DNA from: Streptomyces prunicolor NBRC 13075 | GTDB taxonomy: Bacteria > Actinomycetota > Actinomycetes > Streptomycetales > Streptomycetaceae | Assembly: GCF_000367365.1 (NCBI RefSeq) | Contig: NZ_BARF01000029.1 | Location: forward strand, 1-64,000 | DNA length: 64,000 bases | Direction of reading: 5' to 3' | In this document: positions 1 through 9,739 of the stretch, in pieces | Position numbering within the stretch: position 1 is the stretch's first letter | How the letters are laid out: each line of letters opens with the position of its first letter | Position numbers and translations under genes: made by a program | Notes under the pieces: model-generated | The model's input: only the letters and a program-made list of their open reading frames with translations | Databases searched by the model: none | What the model was told of the DNA's origin: nothing

Positions 1-54
1 AGCCCCGCGCCCCTAAGCAGGTGCCCCGGGCCGGAGTTTGAGGAGGTAACCCTC

Positions 55-1785
55 GTGCTTGATCACGTCATCAAAGGCGCGACCGTCGTGGACGGGACGG
101 GAGCGGCCGCTTACACCGCCGACCTCGGCATACGGGACGGTCGCATCGCCGAGATCGGGTCCATAGAAGAGGAAGCCCGAAGCAGCGAAGACGCGCACGG
201 ACTTGTCCTCGCGCCGGGGTTCGTCGACCCCCATACCCACTACGACGCCCAGCTCTTCTGGGACCCGTATGCCACGCCGTCCCTCAATCACGGAGTCACT
301 ACCGTCGCCGCCGGCAACTGTGGCTTCACCCTTGCCCCGTTGAACTCATCCCGGCCCGCCGACGCCGACTACACGCGGCGGATGATGTCCAAGGTCGAGG
401 GCATGTCTCTGGTCGCTCTCGAAGAGGGGGCGCCCTGGACGTGGCAGTCCTTCGGGGACTACCTGGACGCTCTCGAAGGGCGGATCGCTGTCAACGCGGG
501 CTTCATGGTGGGGCATTGTGCGTTGCGGCGGTATGTGATGGGCGCGGACGCTGTTGGTGGGCAGCCGAGTGAGGAGCAACTCGCCGAGATGTTGCGGTTG
601 TTCCACGAGGCCATGGATGCCGGGGCCTGGGGTTTCTCCACCACCCAGTCCTCCACCCACTCCGACGGTGACGGGAAGCCCGTCGCCTCCCGGCATGCGC
701 TGCCCGCCGAACTCATCGCGCTTTCCAGGGCTGTTGGGGAACACGAGGGGACGCAGATCGAGGCGATCGTCGCCGGGTGTCTGGATCAGTTCAGTGACGC
801 GGAGATCGATCTGTTCGTCGAGATGAGCGCGGTGGCGGGGCGGCCGTTGAACTGGAACGTGCTGACCATCGACGCCGCCGTGCCTGAGCGCGTGCCCCGG
901 CAGCTGTTCGCCAGTGAGCGGGCGCGGAAGGCCGGGGGGCGGGTCGTCGCGCTGACCATGCCGATCCTCACGCCGATGAACATGTCGCTGGGCACCTTCT
1001 GCGCGCTGAACCTGATACCCGGGTGGGGGCCGATCCTGAGCCTGCCCGTGCCCGAGCGGATCGCCAAGCTGCGCGAACCCGACGCACGGGCCGAGATGCT
1101 GCGGAACGCCAACAGCAAGGAGGCGGGCGTCTTTCGGCGGCTCGCGAACTTCGGGCGGTATGTGATCGGGGATACGTACAGCGCGGCCAATGAGGGGCTC
1201 ACCGGGCGGGTGGTCAAGGACATCGCCGAGGAACGTGGGCAGGAGTCCTTTGAGTGTCTCGTCGAGATCTGTGCGGCTGATGAGCTGCGGACGGTGTTGT
1301 GGCCGATGCCTTCCGACAACGACCCGGCCTCCTGGGCGCTGCGTGCCGAGACCTGGCAGCACGAGGACGTGTTGCTCGGTGGGTCCGACGCGGGGGCGCA
1401 TCTGGACCGGATGTGCGGGGCGCCGTACACGACCCGCTTCATCGGGGACTGTCTGCGGGGGCGGAAGTTGGTGGGGCTCGAGCAGGCCGTGAAGATGCTC
1501 ACCGATGATCCGGCTCGGTTGTTCGGGCTGCGGGAGCGGGGGCAGTTGCGGGAGGGCTGGCATGCGGACCTGGTGCTCTTCGACCCGGAACGGATCGACG
1601 CCGGCAAGGCCACCCTGGTGCACGACCTGCCGGGTGACAGTCCGCGCCTGGACTCCAAGGCGATCGGGATAACGGCCGTGTGGGTCAACGGGGTTGAGGC
1701 CCTCCGGGACGACGTGGTGAGCGGGTCCGTGCCGGGGCGGGTGCTGCGGTCGGGGCGGGACACCAGGACGGTGAGCACGAAGTGA
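55..1785 (+). CDS. N-acyl-D-amino-acid deacylase family amidohydrolase
   Basis: Predicted metal-dependent amidohydrolase of the D-aminoacylase type, 576 aa, cytoplasmic (no signal peptide). The GTG start has a GAGGAGGT ribosome binding site just upstream. Residues near 60-70 carry the metal-binding H-x-H in PGFVDPHTHYDAQLFWDP; near residue 440 GGSDAGAHLDR holds the conserved Asp, followed by the usual C-terminal beta-sandwich segment with ADLVLFDPERIDAG. Length is normal for the family. Its stop codon overlaps the GTG of the aldehyde dehydrogenase gene, so the two are probably co-transcribed and act in one catabolic route. Family assignment is firm; the substrate (an N-acyl or other cyclic amide compound) cannot be told from sequence. 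Confidence 0.85.
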   Translation: MLDHVIKGATVVDGTGAAAYTADLGIRDGRIAEIGSIEEEARSSEDAHGLVLAPGFVDPHTHYDAQLFWDPYATPSLNHGVTTVAAGNCGFTLAPLNSSRPADADYTRRMMSKVEGMSLVALEEGAPWTWQSFGDYLDALEGRIAVNAGFMVGHCALRRYVMGADAVGGQPSEEQLAEMLRLFHEAMDAGAWGFSTTQSSTHSDGDGKPVASRHALPAELIALSRAVGEHEGTQIEAIVAGCLDQFSDAEIDLFVEMSAVAGRPLNWNVLTIDAAVPERVPRQLFASERARKAGGRVVALTMPILTPMNMSLGTFCALNLIPGWGPILSLPVPERIAKLREPDARAEMLRNANSKEAGVFRRLANFGRYVIGDTYSAANEGLTGRVVKDIAEERGQESFECLVEICAADELRTVLWPMPSDNDPASWALRAETWQHEDVLLGGSDAGAHLDRMCGAPYTTRFIGDCLRGRKLVGLEQAVKMLTDDPARLFGLRERGQLREGWHADLVLFDPERIDAGKATLVHDLPGDSPRLDSKAIGITAVWVNGVEALRDDVVSGSVPGRVLRSGRDTRTVSTK

Positions 1786-3257
1786 GTTCCGAAGTCGGCC
1801 CTCAAGTCGCGGGCGAGCAAAGGTTGTTCGTCGGGGGCGAGTGGGTCGCGCCGGACAGTGGGCACTACGCCGTGGTCGATCCCGCTACCGAGGAGACCGT
1901 GGGGTGGGCGCCGGAGGCCTCGCGGGCGCAGGTGTTCGCCGCCGCCGCCGCCGCCCGGGACGCCTTCGGGGCGTGGTCGCGTACGCCGGCCGAGGAACGT
2001 GCGGCGATTCTCGGGCGGGCGGCGGACCTCATCCGTCGCGGGCTCGTGTCGTACGCCGAGCTCGCACAGGCGGAGACCGGCGCCACGACCGGGACCGCGC
2101 GGGGCATGCAAGTGGGCGTCGCCGCGGCCCGGTTCCGGCGGTACGCGACCGTCGAACCGGCCGAGTGGGCGATCGCGCCGCAGGTCAACGAGGCGGGCTC
2201 GTTCGGGCGGGCGGCCGTCATGGGGGCGATTGCCGTACGGCAGCCGGTCGGTGTCGTCACCTGCATCACGTCCTACAACAACCCCTGGGCGAACCCCGCC
2301 GGCAAGATCGCCCCCGCCCTTGCCATGGGCAACACGGTGGTCGTGAAACCGGCGCCGCAGGACCCGCTGTCCGTCTACCGGATGGCGGAGGCGCTGGAGG
2401 CGGCCGGGGTGCCGCGCGGGGTCGTGAACGTGGTCGGCGGGTGTGCGGTGGAGGTCGGTGAGGCGGCTGTGGAGTCGCCGGACGTCGACATGGTCAGCTT
2501 CACCGGTTCCACGGCCGTCGGGCAGCGGATCGCCGAGGTGTGCGGGCGGGGGATGAAACGGCAGTTGATGGAGCTGGGCGGGAAGGGCGCGGCTGTCGTC
2601 TTCGACGACGCGGATCTCGCATCGGCCGTGTCCGGTATCGGTACGACCTTCTCCTTCTACAGCGGGCAGATCTGTACGGCGCCTACGCGGGTGCTGGCGC
2701 AGCGGGGTGTCTACGACCGGCTGGTCGAGCAACTGGCCGGATACGCGGGGGCGTTGAAGGTCGGCGACCCGCGCTCGCCGGACACGGTCGTCGGGCCGGT
2801 CATCTCGGCGGCGCACCGGGAGCGCGTCGAGTCGTACGTCGAACTCGGCCGGAAGGAAGGGGCGGTCGTGGTCGCGGGTGGTGAACGGCCCTCCGACGGA
2901 CCGGGGTTCCTCGTCGCGCCCACCGTCCTGGCCGACTGCGCCGCCGAGATGAGGGTCGTCCGTGAGGAGATCTTCGGGCCGGTCGTCGTGGTCGTCCCCT
3001 TCGACGACGAGGAGGAAGGGATCGCCCTCGCCAACGACAGCGACTACGGCCTCATCGACTATGTGTGGTCGGGGGACGTGGCCCGCGCCTTCCGGGTGGC
3101 CCGGCTGCTGCGGGCCGGCGGGGTCGGGGTCAACACCGTGGGGCGCAACATGGAGGCGCCGTTCGGGGGCTTCAAGAGGAGCGGGGTCGGACGGGACGTC
3201 GGGTCTTACGCGCTGCACGCGTACAGCGAGGTGCAGGCGATCGTTTGGCCGGGGTGA
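1782..3257 (+). CDS. Aldehyde dehydrogenase family protein
   Basis: NAD(P)-dependent aldehyde dehydrogenase of 491 aa. It starts at a GTG that overlaps the previous stop by four bases (GTGA), a sign of translational coupling. The nucleotide-binding region has SFTGSTAVGQRIAEV, the general base Glu lies in LMELGGKGAAVVFDDADL, and the catalytic Cys in YSGQICTAPTRVL. The C-terminal part has NMEAPFGGFKRSGVGRD, typical of the superfamily. It would oxidise an aldehyde to a carboxylate, presumably one produced downstream of the coupled amidohydrolase; that link is inferred from the overlap alone. Confidence 0.9.
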   Translation: MSSEVGPQVAGEQRLFVGGEWVAPDSGHYAVVDPATEETVGWAPEASRAQVFAAAAAARDAFGAWSRTPAEERAAILGRAADLIRRGLVSYAELAQAETGATTGTARGMQVGVAAARFRRYATVEPAEWAIAPQVNEAGSFGRAAVMGAIAVRQPVGVVTCITSYNNPWANPAGKIAPALAMGNTVVVKPAPQDPLSVYRMAEALEAAGVPRGVVNVVGGCAVEVGEAAVESPDVDMVSFTGSTAVGQRIAEVCGRGMKRQLMELGGKGAAVVFDDADLASAVSGIGTTFSFYSGQICTAPTRVLAQRGVYDRLVEQLAGYAGALKVGDPRSPDTVVGPVISAAHRERVESYVELGRKEGAVVVAGGERPSDGPGFLVAPTVLADCAAEMRVVREEIFGPVVVVVPFDDEEEGIALANDSDYGLIDYVWSGDVARAFRVARLLRAGGVGVNTVGRNMEAPFGGFKRSGVGRDVGSYALHAYSEVQAIVWPG

Positions 3258-3299
3258 CGCGAAGCCCCTCGCCCGCCGGGTCGCATCCCCCGCCCACTG

Positions 3300-3692
3300 T
3301 CACCTGTCCAGATCCACCCGCACCGTCAGCAGACTCGACCCCATCGCCTTCACCGCCGCGCTGTTGAAGCGGGGCAGGGTGCGCAGGCGGGCCTGAGGGT
3401 CGTCGTCCGGGAGCAGGTGGGCCGTGCCGGTGTGCCAGCGGCCCATGATCCGGACCCGTACCTTCGGGTTCGCCTTGATGTTGCGGACGTACTGGGAGAG
3501 CTCGCCGAACTCCGAGACCAGCCAGAAGGTGTCGCCGACACGGCGGCCGCCGAGCGGGGTGCGGCGGGGTTGGCCGGAGACGCGGCCGGTGGTCTCCAGG
3601 ACGGTCTGGGTGGGGAGGTGGCGCATGGCCGAGTTCAGCAGGCGCTGGAATCTCGCGACATTGCGGTACTTGGACTCGGGGGTGCTCGGCAT
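3300..3692 (-). CDS. Nitroreductase/deazaflavin (F420)-dependent oxidoreductase family protein
   Basis: Small Ddn-type split-barrel protein, about 130 aa from the chosen ATG at 3692, which has AGGAG about ten bases upstream; the open frame continues 15 codons further to 3737 without a better site. The family signature TTGRVSGQPRRTPLGGRR is present, followed by the barrel strand GDTFWLVSEFGE and NIKANPKVRVRI. Such proteins bind F420H2 and reduce small substrates or quinones. It is divergent from the EEP hydrolase gene. An F420 chromophore gene (fbiC) lies 3 kb away, which fits but does not prove cofactor use. Confidence 0.8.
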   Translation of the reverse strand: MPSTPESKYRNVARFQRLLNSAMRHLPTQTVLETTGRVSGQPRRTPLGGRRVGDTFWLVSEFGELSQYVRNIKANPKVRVRIMGRWHTGTAHLLPDDDPQARLRTLPRFNSAAVKAMGSSLLTVRVDLDR

Positions 3693-3736
3693 CGGTTTCC
3701 GGATCTCCTGTCGGCTGGCTGCGTTCGTGGACTTCA

Positions 3737-4603
3737 ATGATCCCCGTGCGCATCGTGACGTGGAACCTGTGGTGGCGGTACGGGCCCTGGGAGGCCCGGC
3801 AGAAGGCGATTCTCGCCGTGTTGCGGGAACTGCGGCCCGATGTCGTCGGGTTGCAGGAGGTGTGGGACACCGGGGGCGCGGACGGTGCTGCTGGTACCGG
3901 CGGTACCGATGGCTCCAGCGGTGAGAACCTCGCCGCCTGGCTCGCCTCGGAACTCGGCATGCACTGGACCTGGGGAGCCTCTCACGACCCCGGGTTCTGG
4001 CAGCGGCGGCTCGGCGACCCCACCGTCGGCATCGGCAACGCCGTCCTCAGCCGCTGGCCCGTCGCCGAGCGGGCCGTACTGCCGCTGCCGCCCGGCGCCG
4101 GTGACGGCGGCCGGCTCGCGCTGTACGCGGGGCTGGACGCGCCGGGGTACCGCGTCCCCTTCTTCACCGCCCACCTCTCCTCCGCCACCGAGGCCTCGGC
4201 CGTACGGTGCCAACAGGTCACCGCGCTCGCGGAGTTCGTCGCCGAGCATCGAGGCGACGGGCCTTTCCCGGCCGTCGTCACCGGTGACTTCAACGCCTGG
4301 CCGGACTCGGACGAGGTGCGGTTGTTCGGCGGGTACAAGACCGCGCCGCCCGTTGCCGGTCAAGTCCTCATCGACGCCTGGGACTTCGCCGAGCCGGGGG
4401 CGCCCTCGGCCACCTGGGACCTCGCGAATCCGTACCTCGCGGGCACGTTCGGGCCGAGCGTCCGCATCGACTACATCTTCGTCGAGCCGACCGGGAAGGG
4501 CGCGCCCGGCCATGTGCGGGGCGTACGGCGGGCGGGGGACGGGTCGGTCGACGGGGTGTGGCCGACCGATCACGCGGCGGTTGTCGTGGATCTGAGCGCC
4601 TAG
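3737..4603 (+). CDS. Endonuclease/exonuclease/phosphatase family protein
   Basis: 288-aa EEP-fold metal-dependent hydrolase. All hallmark elements are visible in order: RIVTWNLWW (Asn), GLQEVWDT (Glu), TGDFNAWPDS (Asp-x-Asn), RIDYIFVEP, and the terminal catalytic TDHAAVVVDL. No signal peptide, so it probably acts in the cytoplasm on a phosphodiester or phosphomonoester substrate. It has a short Gly/Thr-rich insert near residues 48-60. Divergent from the nitroreductase-like gene, with only about 45 bp between the chosen starts, so the promoters must overlap. Substrate unknown. Confidence 0.85.
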   Translation: MIPVRIVTWNLWWRYGPWEARQKAILAVLRELRPDVVGLQEVWDTGGADGAAGTGGTDGSSGENLAAWLASELGMHWTWGASHDPGFWQRRLGDPTVGIGNAVLSRWPVAERAVLPLPPGAGDGGRLALYAGLDAPGYRVPFFTAHLSSATEASAVRCQQVTALAEFVAEHRGDGPFPAVVTGDFNAWPDSDEVRLFGGYKTAPPVAGQVLIDAWDFAEPGAPSATWDLANPYLAGTFGPSVRIDYIFVEPTGKGAPGHVRGVRRAGDGSVDGVWPTDHAAVVVDLSA

Positions 4604-4675
4604 GCCAGCGGTTCACCACCTCACCGGTTCACCACCTCACCGGTTCACCACCTCACCGGTTCACCGCTTGGCCTA
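4601..4675. repeat. Three 16-bp tandem repeats inside an imperfect inverted repeat
   Basis: The unit CGGTTCACCACCTCAC occurs at 4609, 4625 and 4641, with a fourth degenerate copy from 4657. The block is bounded by TAGGCCAGCGGT at the left and ACCGCTTGGCCTA at the right, which pair with a single extra base. It fills the whole gap between two convergent genes and contains both stop codons, so it may work as a bidirectional terminator with a repeat-built loop. Confidence 0.7.
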
Positions 4676-6199
4676 GCCCAGGAAGATCGGATTGGTGAAC
4701 GCCGCCAGCGCCCCCGGTACCGCCCCCGCCGCCGTCTCGTGCCTCAACTCGGCCCGTACGTACGCCGCGTAGGCCGCCGTCGTACCCCACTCGACCACCC
4801 CCGCCCCACCCACCGGCAGCGGATCGCTGGTGAACAGCACCCCCTGGTCGGTCACGAAGCGGACGGTGCAGCGCGGGGCGCCGGTGACCTCCAGCCGTAC
4901 CGTGACCGGGGTGTCCGTGTCGACCCTCAACCGGTCGCCGATTCCCGCGTGTTGGGCCCGGCCGCCGGACGCGGTGAAGGTGAGGGAGAGGTTCTTGGAT
5001 TCGGCGACATAGGAGTGGCCCGCGCGGATGCCGTCCTGGATCGCCTCCCTCGTCAAGTCCTCGGCCAGGACGACGGTTTGGGGCAGGCCGATCGCGTCCG
5101 GGTCGCGGTGGGCGTCGCTGTTGCCCATCGCCGGGAGCCACCCCGGGTTCTCGCGGTCCTCCCGTACGGACGCCACCAGCGTCGCGTCCCAGGAGGCGAG
5201 GGCGATCTCGTCGTCGGGTGTGTAGGGGCCGTTCCACACCTCGACGGCGTCCGCCTCGCCGAAGCCGAACTTCCAGGCGCAGCCGATGCAGGTGGCGTGC
5301 GGATGGGCGGGGACGACCAGGCCGCCGGCCCGCCGGATCTCGCGGGCGAACCGTCCGAAGCGGTTGTCGCGCGCCCGGTACCGCCAGTCGACGAAGGTGC
5401 CGGGCTCGGTGCCGAGGGCGACCACGTGACCGTTACGGGTCGTGATCTCCTCGCCGAGCATGATGAGCAGGTCGTCGCCCGCTTCCGGGGCCCAATGGGG
5501 GTGCGAGGACGGGGTGTTGTGGTCGGAGGAGTTGATGAAGTCCAGGCCCGCCGCCCGCGCCAGCGCCGCGATCTCGGCGGGGGTGCGGCGCCCGTCGGAG
5601 TACCAGGAGTGCAGATGGCAGTCACCCCGGTACCAGGCCCGCCCGCGCCCCTTCGCCCGCTCCGGCGGATACACCGGCCGCGGCGCGACGCCCGGTTCGC
5701 CGTAGGTGAGCGTGATCGTGAGCTCGTACGACAGGCCCTGCGGGGACACCGTGTACGGGCCCAGCGCGATGTGCCAGACGCCGGCGTGCACCGGGCCGGG
5801 GAGGTAGCCGGGGGTCGCGTCGTCCACCCGGAGGAAGAACTCCGTGCGCGCCCCGCCCGACCAGCCCCGGAAACCCCGGCCGCCCAGGTCCGTGCCGCGC
5901 TGGTCGAAGATGCCGATGTCGAGCGCGTTGCCCTGGGTACCGGCCGGGACGGACGGCTTGTCGTACGTGTAGGCCACCCTGATCTCGTTGACCCCCGTGG
6001 GGATCTCGACGGGCACGTACACGTAGTCGGGCGAACCGGTCGGGAGCGTGCCCCGGACCGTCCGCGTCTCCTGGGCACCGCTTGCGGGAGTCGTCGCACC
6101 GCTTGCGAAGGTCACACTCCCCAACGTAAGCGCGGCGGTGGCGCCCGTCACGATCAGCGCACGTCGGTTGAGGCCGTTTCCGTGATCGTCGTCGCACAT
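4673..6199 (-). CDS. CehA/McbA-type PHP-domain metallohydrolase, Tat-exported
   Basis: About 508 aa from the ATG at 6199, which has GGGAG about eight bases upstream. The N-terminus LNRRALIVTGATAALTLG is a twin-arginine type signal, so the protein should be exported folded. A central PHP metal site is seen: DCHLHSWYSDG, then FINSSDHNTPSSH, EEITTRNGHVVAL, VVPAHPHATC and MGNSDAHRDPDAIG. Related proteins hydrolyse esters or phosphodiesters using a trinuclear metal site. A beta-rich domain precedes the PHP domain (roughly residues 50-180). It converges with the EEP hydrolase gene. Substrate unknown. Confidence 0.85.
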   Translation of the reverse strand: MCDDDHGNGLNRRALIVTGATAALTLGSVTFASGATTPASGAQETRTVRGTLPTGSPDYVYVPVEIPTGVNEIRVAYTYDKPSVPAGTQGNALDIGIFDQRGTDLGGRGFRGWSGGARTEFFLRVDDATPGYLPGPVHAGVWHIALGPYTVSPQGLSYELTITLTYGEPGVAPRPVYPPERAKGRGRAWYRGDCHLHSWYSDGRRTPAEIAALARAAGLDFINSSDHNTPSSHPHWAPEAGDDLLIMLGEEITTRNGHVVALGTEPGTFVDWRYRARDNRFGRFAREIRRAGGLVVPAHPHATCIGCAWKFGFGEADAVEVWNGPYTPDDEIALASWDATLVASVREDRENPGWLPAMGNSDAHRDPDAIGLPQTVVLAEDLTREAIQDGIRAGHSYVAESKNLSLTFTASGGRAQHAGIGDRLRVDTDTPVTVRLEVTGAPRCTVRFVTDQGVLFTSDPLPVGGAGVVEWGTTAAYAAYVRAELRHETAAGAVPGALAAFTNPIFLG

Positions 6200-6458
6200 G
6201 CTGCTGCTCCCGGGGTGTCGTGAGGGACAGGGATGGCGCGGAGGTGAGCGGAGGTGACCCGTACGACTCTGATAGTCGGCTGTGAACTCCCGTGCAAGGA
6301 CAGGGAATCGGCGGGTGTCGGGAAACAGGAGTCGGCATGGGGGAGGGCGGAGCCCGTACGGGGGAGGGTGGCGCCGGTACGAGGAAGGGTGGAGTGGTCC
6401 CGTTGCCAGTGACACCGTGTAACGACCTGCCCGGCCGGAATGCATCGGGCGCCCCTCT

Positions 6459-6492
6459 TTGGCCTGATCACACCGATCGTATGCTCGAAGGA
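6459..6492 (+). promoter_or_regulatory. Possible promoter giving a leaderless fbiC transcript
   Basis: TATGCT at 6480-6485 resembles a -10 hexamer and lies seven bases before the fbiC ATG; TTGGCC at 6459 is a weak -35 match at a short spacing. No proper ribosome binding site precedes the ATG (GAAGG abuts it). The rest of the 292-bp gap upstream holds only degenerate G-rich direct repeats around 6335-6395. Confidence 0.25.
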
Positions 6493-9077
6493 TGACGACT
6501 CCCGCGAGCTCCGGAACCGGCCCGACCGAGAACTCCATGCGTCGCGCCCTCAAACGGGCCCGTGACGGCGTCGCCCTCGACGTCACGGAAGCGGCGGTGC
6601 TGCTCCAGGCCCGCGGCGAGGCCCTCGACGACCTCACCGCGTCCGCCGCCCGGGTGCGCGACGCGGGCCTGGAGACGGCCGGCCGCCCCGGCGTGATCAC
6701 GTACTCGAAGAGCGTCTTCATCCCCCTCACCCGCCTGTGCCGCGACAAGTGCCACTACTGCACCTTCGTCACCGTCCCCGGCAAGCTCCGCCGCGCCGGC
6801 CACGGCATGTTCATGTCGCCGGACGAGGTCCTCGACATCGCGCGCAAGGGCGCGGCCCTCGGCTGCAAGGAAGCCCTCATCACCCTCGGCGACAAGCCCG
6901 AGGACCGCTGGCCGGAGGCGCGCGAGTGGCTCGACGCGCACGGCTACGACGACACGATCGCGTACGTCCGCGCCATCTCGATCCGCATCCTGGAGGAGAC
7001 GGGCCTGCTCCCGCACCTCAACCCCGGGGTGATGACCTGGACGGACTTCCAGCGCCTGAAGCCGGTGGCGCCGAGCATGGGCATGATGCTGGAGACGACC
7101 GCGACCCGGCTCTGGTCCGAGCCCGGCGGCCCGCACTACGGCTCCCCGGACAAGGAACCCGCCGTACGCCTAAGGGTGTTGGAGGACGCGGGCCGCTCGT
7201 CCGTCCCCTTCACCTCCGGCATCCTGATCGGCATCGGCGAGACGTACGAGGAGCGCGCGGACTCCCTCTTCGCGCTCCGCAAGATCTCTCGCTCCTACCA
7301 CGGCATCCAGGAACTGATCATCCAGAACTTCCGCGCCAAGCCGGACACGGCGATGCGCGGCATGCCGGACGCGGAGCTGGACGAGCTGGTGGCGACGGTC
7401 GCGGTGGCCCGCCACATCATGGGCCCGTCGGCCTGCATCCAGGCCCCGCCCAACCTGGTCGACTCGGAGTACAAGCGCCTGATCGGCGCGGGCATCGACG
7501 ACTGGGGCGGGGTCTCCCCTCTCACCATCGACCACGTGAACCCCGAACGCCCGTGGCCACAGATCGAGTTGCTGCGCGAGGAGTCGGCGGAGGCGGGCTT
7601 CGAACTGCGCGAACGGCTGTGTGTGTACCCGGAGTTCGTAGGGCGGGGCGAACCCTGGCTGGACCCCCGCCTGTTGCCGCACGTACGGGCACTGGCGGAC
7701 CCGGAGACGGGCCTGGCCCGTGAGGACGCGGTGGTCGAGGGCCACGCGTGGCAGGAGCCGGAGGAGGCCTTCGTGTCATCCGGCCGCACGGATCTCCACA
7801 CGACGATCGACACGGAGGGCCGTACGTCCGACCGCCGTGACGACTTCGACGAGGTCTACGGCGACTGGGGCGCCCTGCGCGAGGCGGCGGCACCCGGCAT
7901 GGTCCCCGAGCGCATCGACACGGACGTACGGCAGGCGCTGGCGACGGCGGCCGACGACCCGACGAAGCTCACCGACGCGGAGGCGCTGGCGCTGCTGCAC
8001 GCGGACGGCCCGGCGCTGGACGCGCTGACGCGGATCGCGGACGACGTGCGGAAGTCGGTGGTCGGGGACGAGGTGACGTACATCGTCACGCGGAACATCA
8101 ACTTCACCAACGTCTGCTACACCGGCTGCCGTTTCTGCGCCTTCGCGCAGCGCCGTACGGACGCGGACGCGTACACGCTGTCGCTGGACCAGGTGGCGGA
8201 CCGGGCCCAACAGGCCTGGGAGGTCGGGGCAGTTGAGGTCTGCATGCAGGGCGGAATCCACCCCGACCTGCCCGGCACGGCGTACTTCGACATCGCGAAG
8301 GCGGTGAAGGAGCGGGTTCCCGGGATGCATGTCCACGCGTTCTCTCCCATGGAGGTCGTCAACGGCGCGACGCGCACCGGCCTTTCGATCCGCGAGTGGC
8401 TGACGGCGGCGAAGGAAGCGGGCCTGGACACCATCCCCGGCACGGCGGCGGAGATCCTCGACGACGAGGTGCGGTGGGTCCTGACGAAGGGGAAACTGCC
8501 GACGGCGACATGGATCGAAGTAGTCACGACAGCCCATGAGTTGGGCATCCGGTCGTCGTCGACGATGATGTACGGCCACGTGGACCAGCCGCGCCACTGG
8601 CTGGGCCACCTCCGCACCCTGGCGTCCATCCAGCAACGCACGGGCGGCTTCACTGAGTTCGTGACGCTGCCGTTCATCCACACCAACGCACCCGTGTACT
8701 TGGCGGGGATCGCTCGCCCCGGCCCGACAATGCGGGACAACAGGGCGGTGGTGGCGATGGCAAGGCTGCTCCTCCACCCTCACATCCCCAACATCCAGAC
8801 GAGCTGGGTGAAGTTGGGCTCGGAGGGCGCGGCGGAGATGCTGCGCTCCGGGGCGAACGACCTCGGCGGCACGTTGATGGAGGAGACCATCTCGCGGATG
8901 GCGGGTTCGTCGTACGGCTCGTACAAGTCGGTGCGGGACCTGGTCGCCGTAGCGGAGCTGGCGGGCAGGCCGGCAAGGCCGCGGACGACGTTGTACGGCG
9001 AGGTGCCGGAGGAACGACAGCTGGCCGCTTCCGTCTCGGACGGGCATCTGCCGGAGCTGCTGCCGGTGCTGGACTGA
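6492..9077 (+). CDS. fbiC: Bifunctional FO synthase FbiC (CofG/CofH fusion)
   Basis: 861-aa radical SAM enzyme that makes 7,8-didemethyl-8-hydroxy-5-deazariboflavin, the chromophore of coenzyme F420, from tyrosine and a ribityl-uracil. It carries two radical SAM cores. The N-terminal CofG half has the Cys triad at 83, 87 and 90 (LCRDKCHYC). The C-terminal CofH half has C542, C546 and C549 (VCYTGCRFC). Length is normal for actinobacterial fusions; archaea encode the halves separately. The start at 6492 preserves the full N-terminus, though the ribosome binding site is poor. Other F420 genes (fbiA, fbiB, cofC) are not in the window. Confidence 0.97.
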   Translation: MTTPASSGTGPTENSMRRALKRARDGVALDVTEAAVLLQARGEALDDLTASAARVRDAGLETAGRPGVITYSKSVFIPLTRLCRDKCHYCTFVTVPGKLRRAGHGMFMSPDEVLDIARKGAALGCKEALITLGDKPEDRWPEAREWLDAHGYDDTIAYVRAISIRILEETGLLPHLNPGVMTWTDFQRLKPVAPSMGMMLETTATRLWSEPGGPHYGSPDKEPAVRLRVLEDAGRSSVPFTSGILIGIGETYEERADSLFALRKISRSYHGIQELIIQNFRAKPDTAMRGMPDAELDELVATVAVARHIMGPSACIQAPPNLVDSEYKRLIGAGIDDWGGVSPLTIDHVNPERPWPQIELLREESAEAGFELRERLCVYPEFVGRGEPWLDPRLLPHVRALADPETGLAREDAVVEGHAWQEPEEAFVSSGRTDLHTTIDTEGRTSDRRDDFDEVYGDWGALREAAAPGMVPERIDTDVRQALATAADDPTKLTDAEALALLHADGPALDALTRIADDVRKSVVGDEVTYIVTRNINFTNVCYTGCRFCAFAQRRTDADAYTLSLDQVADRAQQAWEVGAVEVCMQGGIHPDLPGTAYFDIAKAVKERVPGMHVHAFSPMEVVNGATRTGLSIREWLTAAKEAGLDTIPGTAAEILDDEVRWVLTKGKLPTATWIEVVTTAHELGIRSSSTMMYGHVDQPRHWLGHLRTLASIQQRTGGFTEFVTLPFIHTNAPVYLAGIARPGPTMRDNRAVVAMARLLLHPHIPNIQTSWVKLGSEGAAEMLRSGANDLGGTLMEETISRMAGSSYGSYKSVRDLVAVAELAGRPARPRTTLYGEVPEERQLAASVSDGHLPELLPVLD

Positions 9078-9181
9078 GCGGGCGGGGGCTTGGATGGGGC
9101 GGGTGCCGGGATGGGGGCCGGTACGATGATCCGACCCCTGTTCGATCGGGATGTGGGGGCTGTGAGTAGCTGAGGAGATGC

Positions 9182-9739
9182 GTGCCCGTGCCTGCCTCCA
9201 AGGTCTGGGTGACCGGTCTGACGGTGGGAGCGATCGCCGCGGTCACGGTCCTGGCCGTCCAGGCCAACAAGGGGCCGCACCCGAAGGCGCCCGTCGCCCA
9301 GCCGCGCGCCTCGGCGTCCGCGCACGCGTCCACGTCCCCGAAGCCGCACGCGACGGCCGCCGCGGTACCGGCCTCCTCCGGTACCGGGCGGCGCATCGTC
9401 TACGCCGTGGGCCAGAAACGGGTCTGGCTGGTCGACGCGAGCGACAAGGCGGGCCGTACGTTCGCGGTCTGGCCGGGCACGGTGAGCCCCGACCCGGGCA
9501 CGTACACGGTGTCGGTCCGCAAGGACGCCACGACGGGCTCCGACGGCGTCCAGATCGCGAACATCGTCTACTTCGCCACCAAGTCCGGCCTCAACATCGC
9601 CTTCTCCAACGCGGTGGACGGCTCCTCGCCCCCGCCGGCGGTGGGCAAGCAGACGGGCGGCGTACGGATGGGCAAGGCGGACGGGGCGGCGCTGTGGGCG
9701 TTCGGGACGACGAGCACGAAGGTGATCGTGGTCAAGTAG
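9182..9739 (+). CDS. Membrane-anchored L,D-transpeptidase-like protein lacking catalytic residues
   Basis: 185 aa, GTG start with GAGGAG upstream. Residues 8-27 form one hydrophobic segment (signal anchor), followed by an Ala/Pro/Ser-rich linker to about residue 65 and a single extracellular domain. The domain end reads KQTGGVRMGKADGAALWAFG, closely matching the YkuD end motif S-H-G-C-V-R-M with its helix, but T158 replaces His and G160 replaces the nucleophile Cys; an upstream IAFSN stands where IAFHG is usual. I infer a non-catalytic YkuD-fold protein, perhaps peptidoglycan-binding. The fold call comes from pattern matching only. Its end overlaps the convergent DUF2165 gene by 8 bp. Confidence 0.7.
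   Translation: MPVPASKVWVTGLTVGAIAAVTVLAVQANKGPHPKAPVAQPRASASAHASTSPKPHATAAAVPASSGTGRRIVYAVGQKRVWLVDASDKAGRTFAVWPGTVSPDPGTYTVSVRKDATTGSDGVQIANIVYFATKSGLNIAFSNAVDGSSPPPAVGKQTGGVRMGKADGAALWAFGTTSTKVIVVK

Noticed and set aside
786..3218. Long minus-strand open frame opposite the amidohydrolase and aldehyde dehydrogenase genes
   Set aside because: Low-complexity Arg/Pro/Gly composition typical of antisense frames in high-GC DNA; both plus-strand genes have full motifs.
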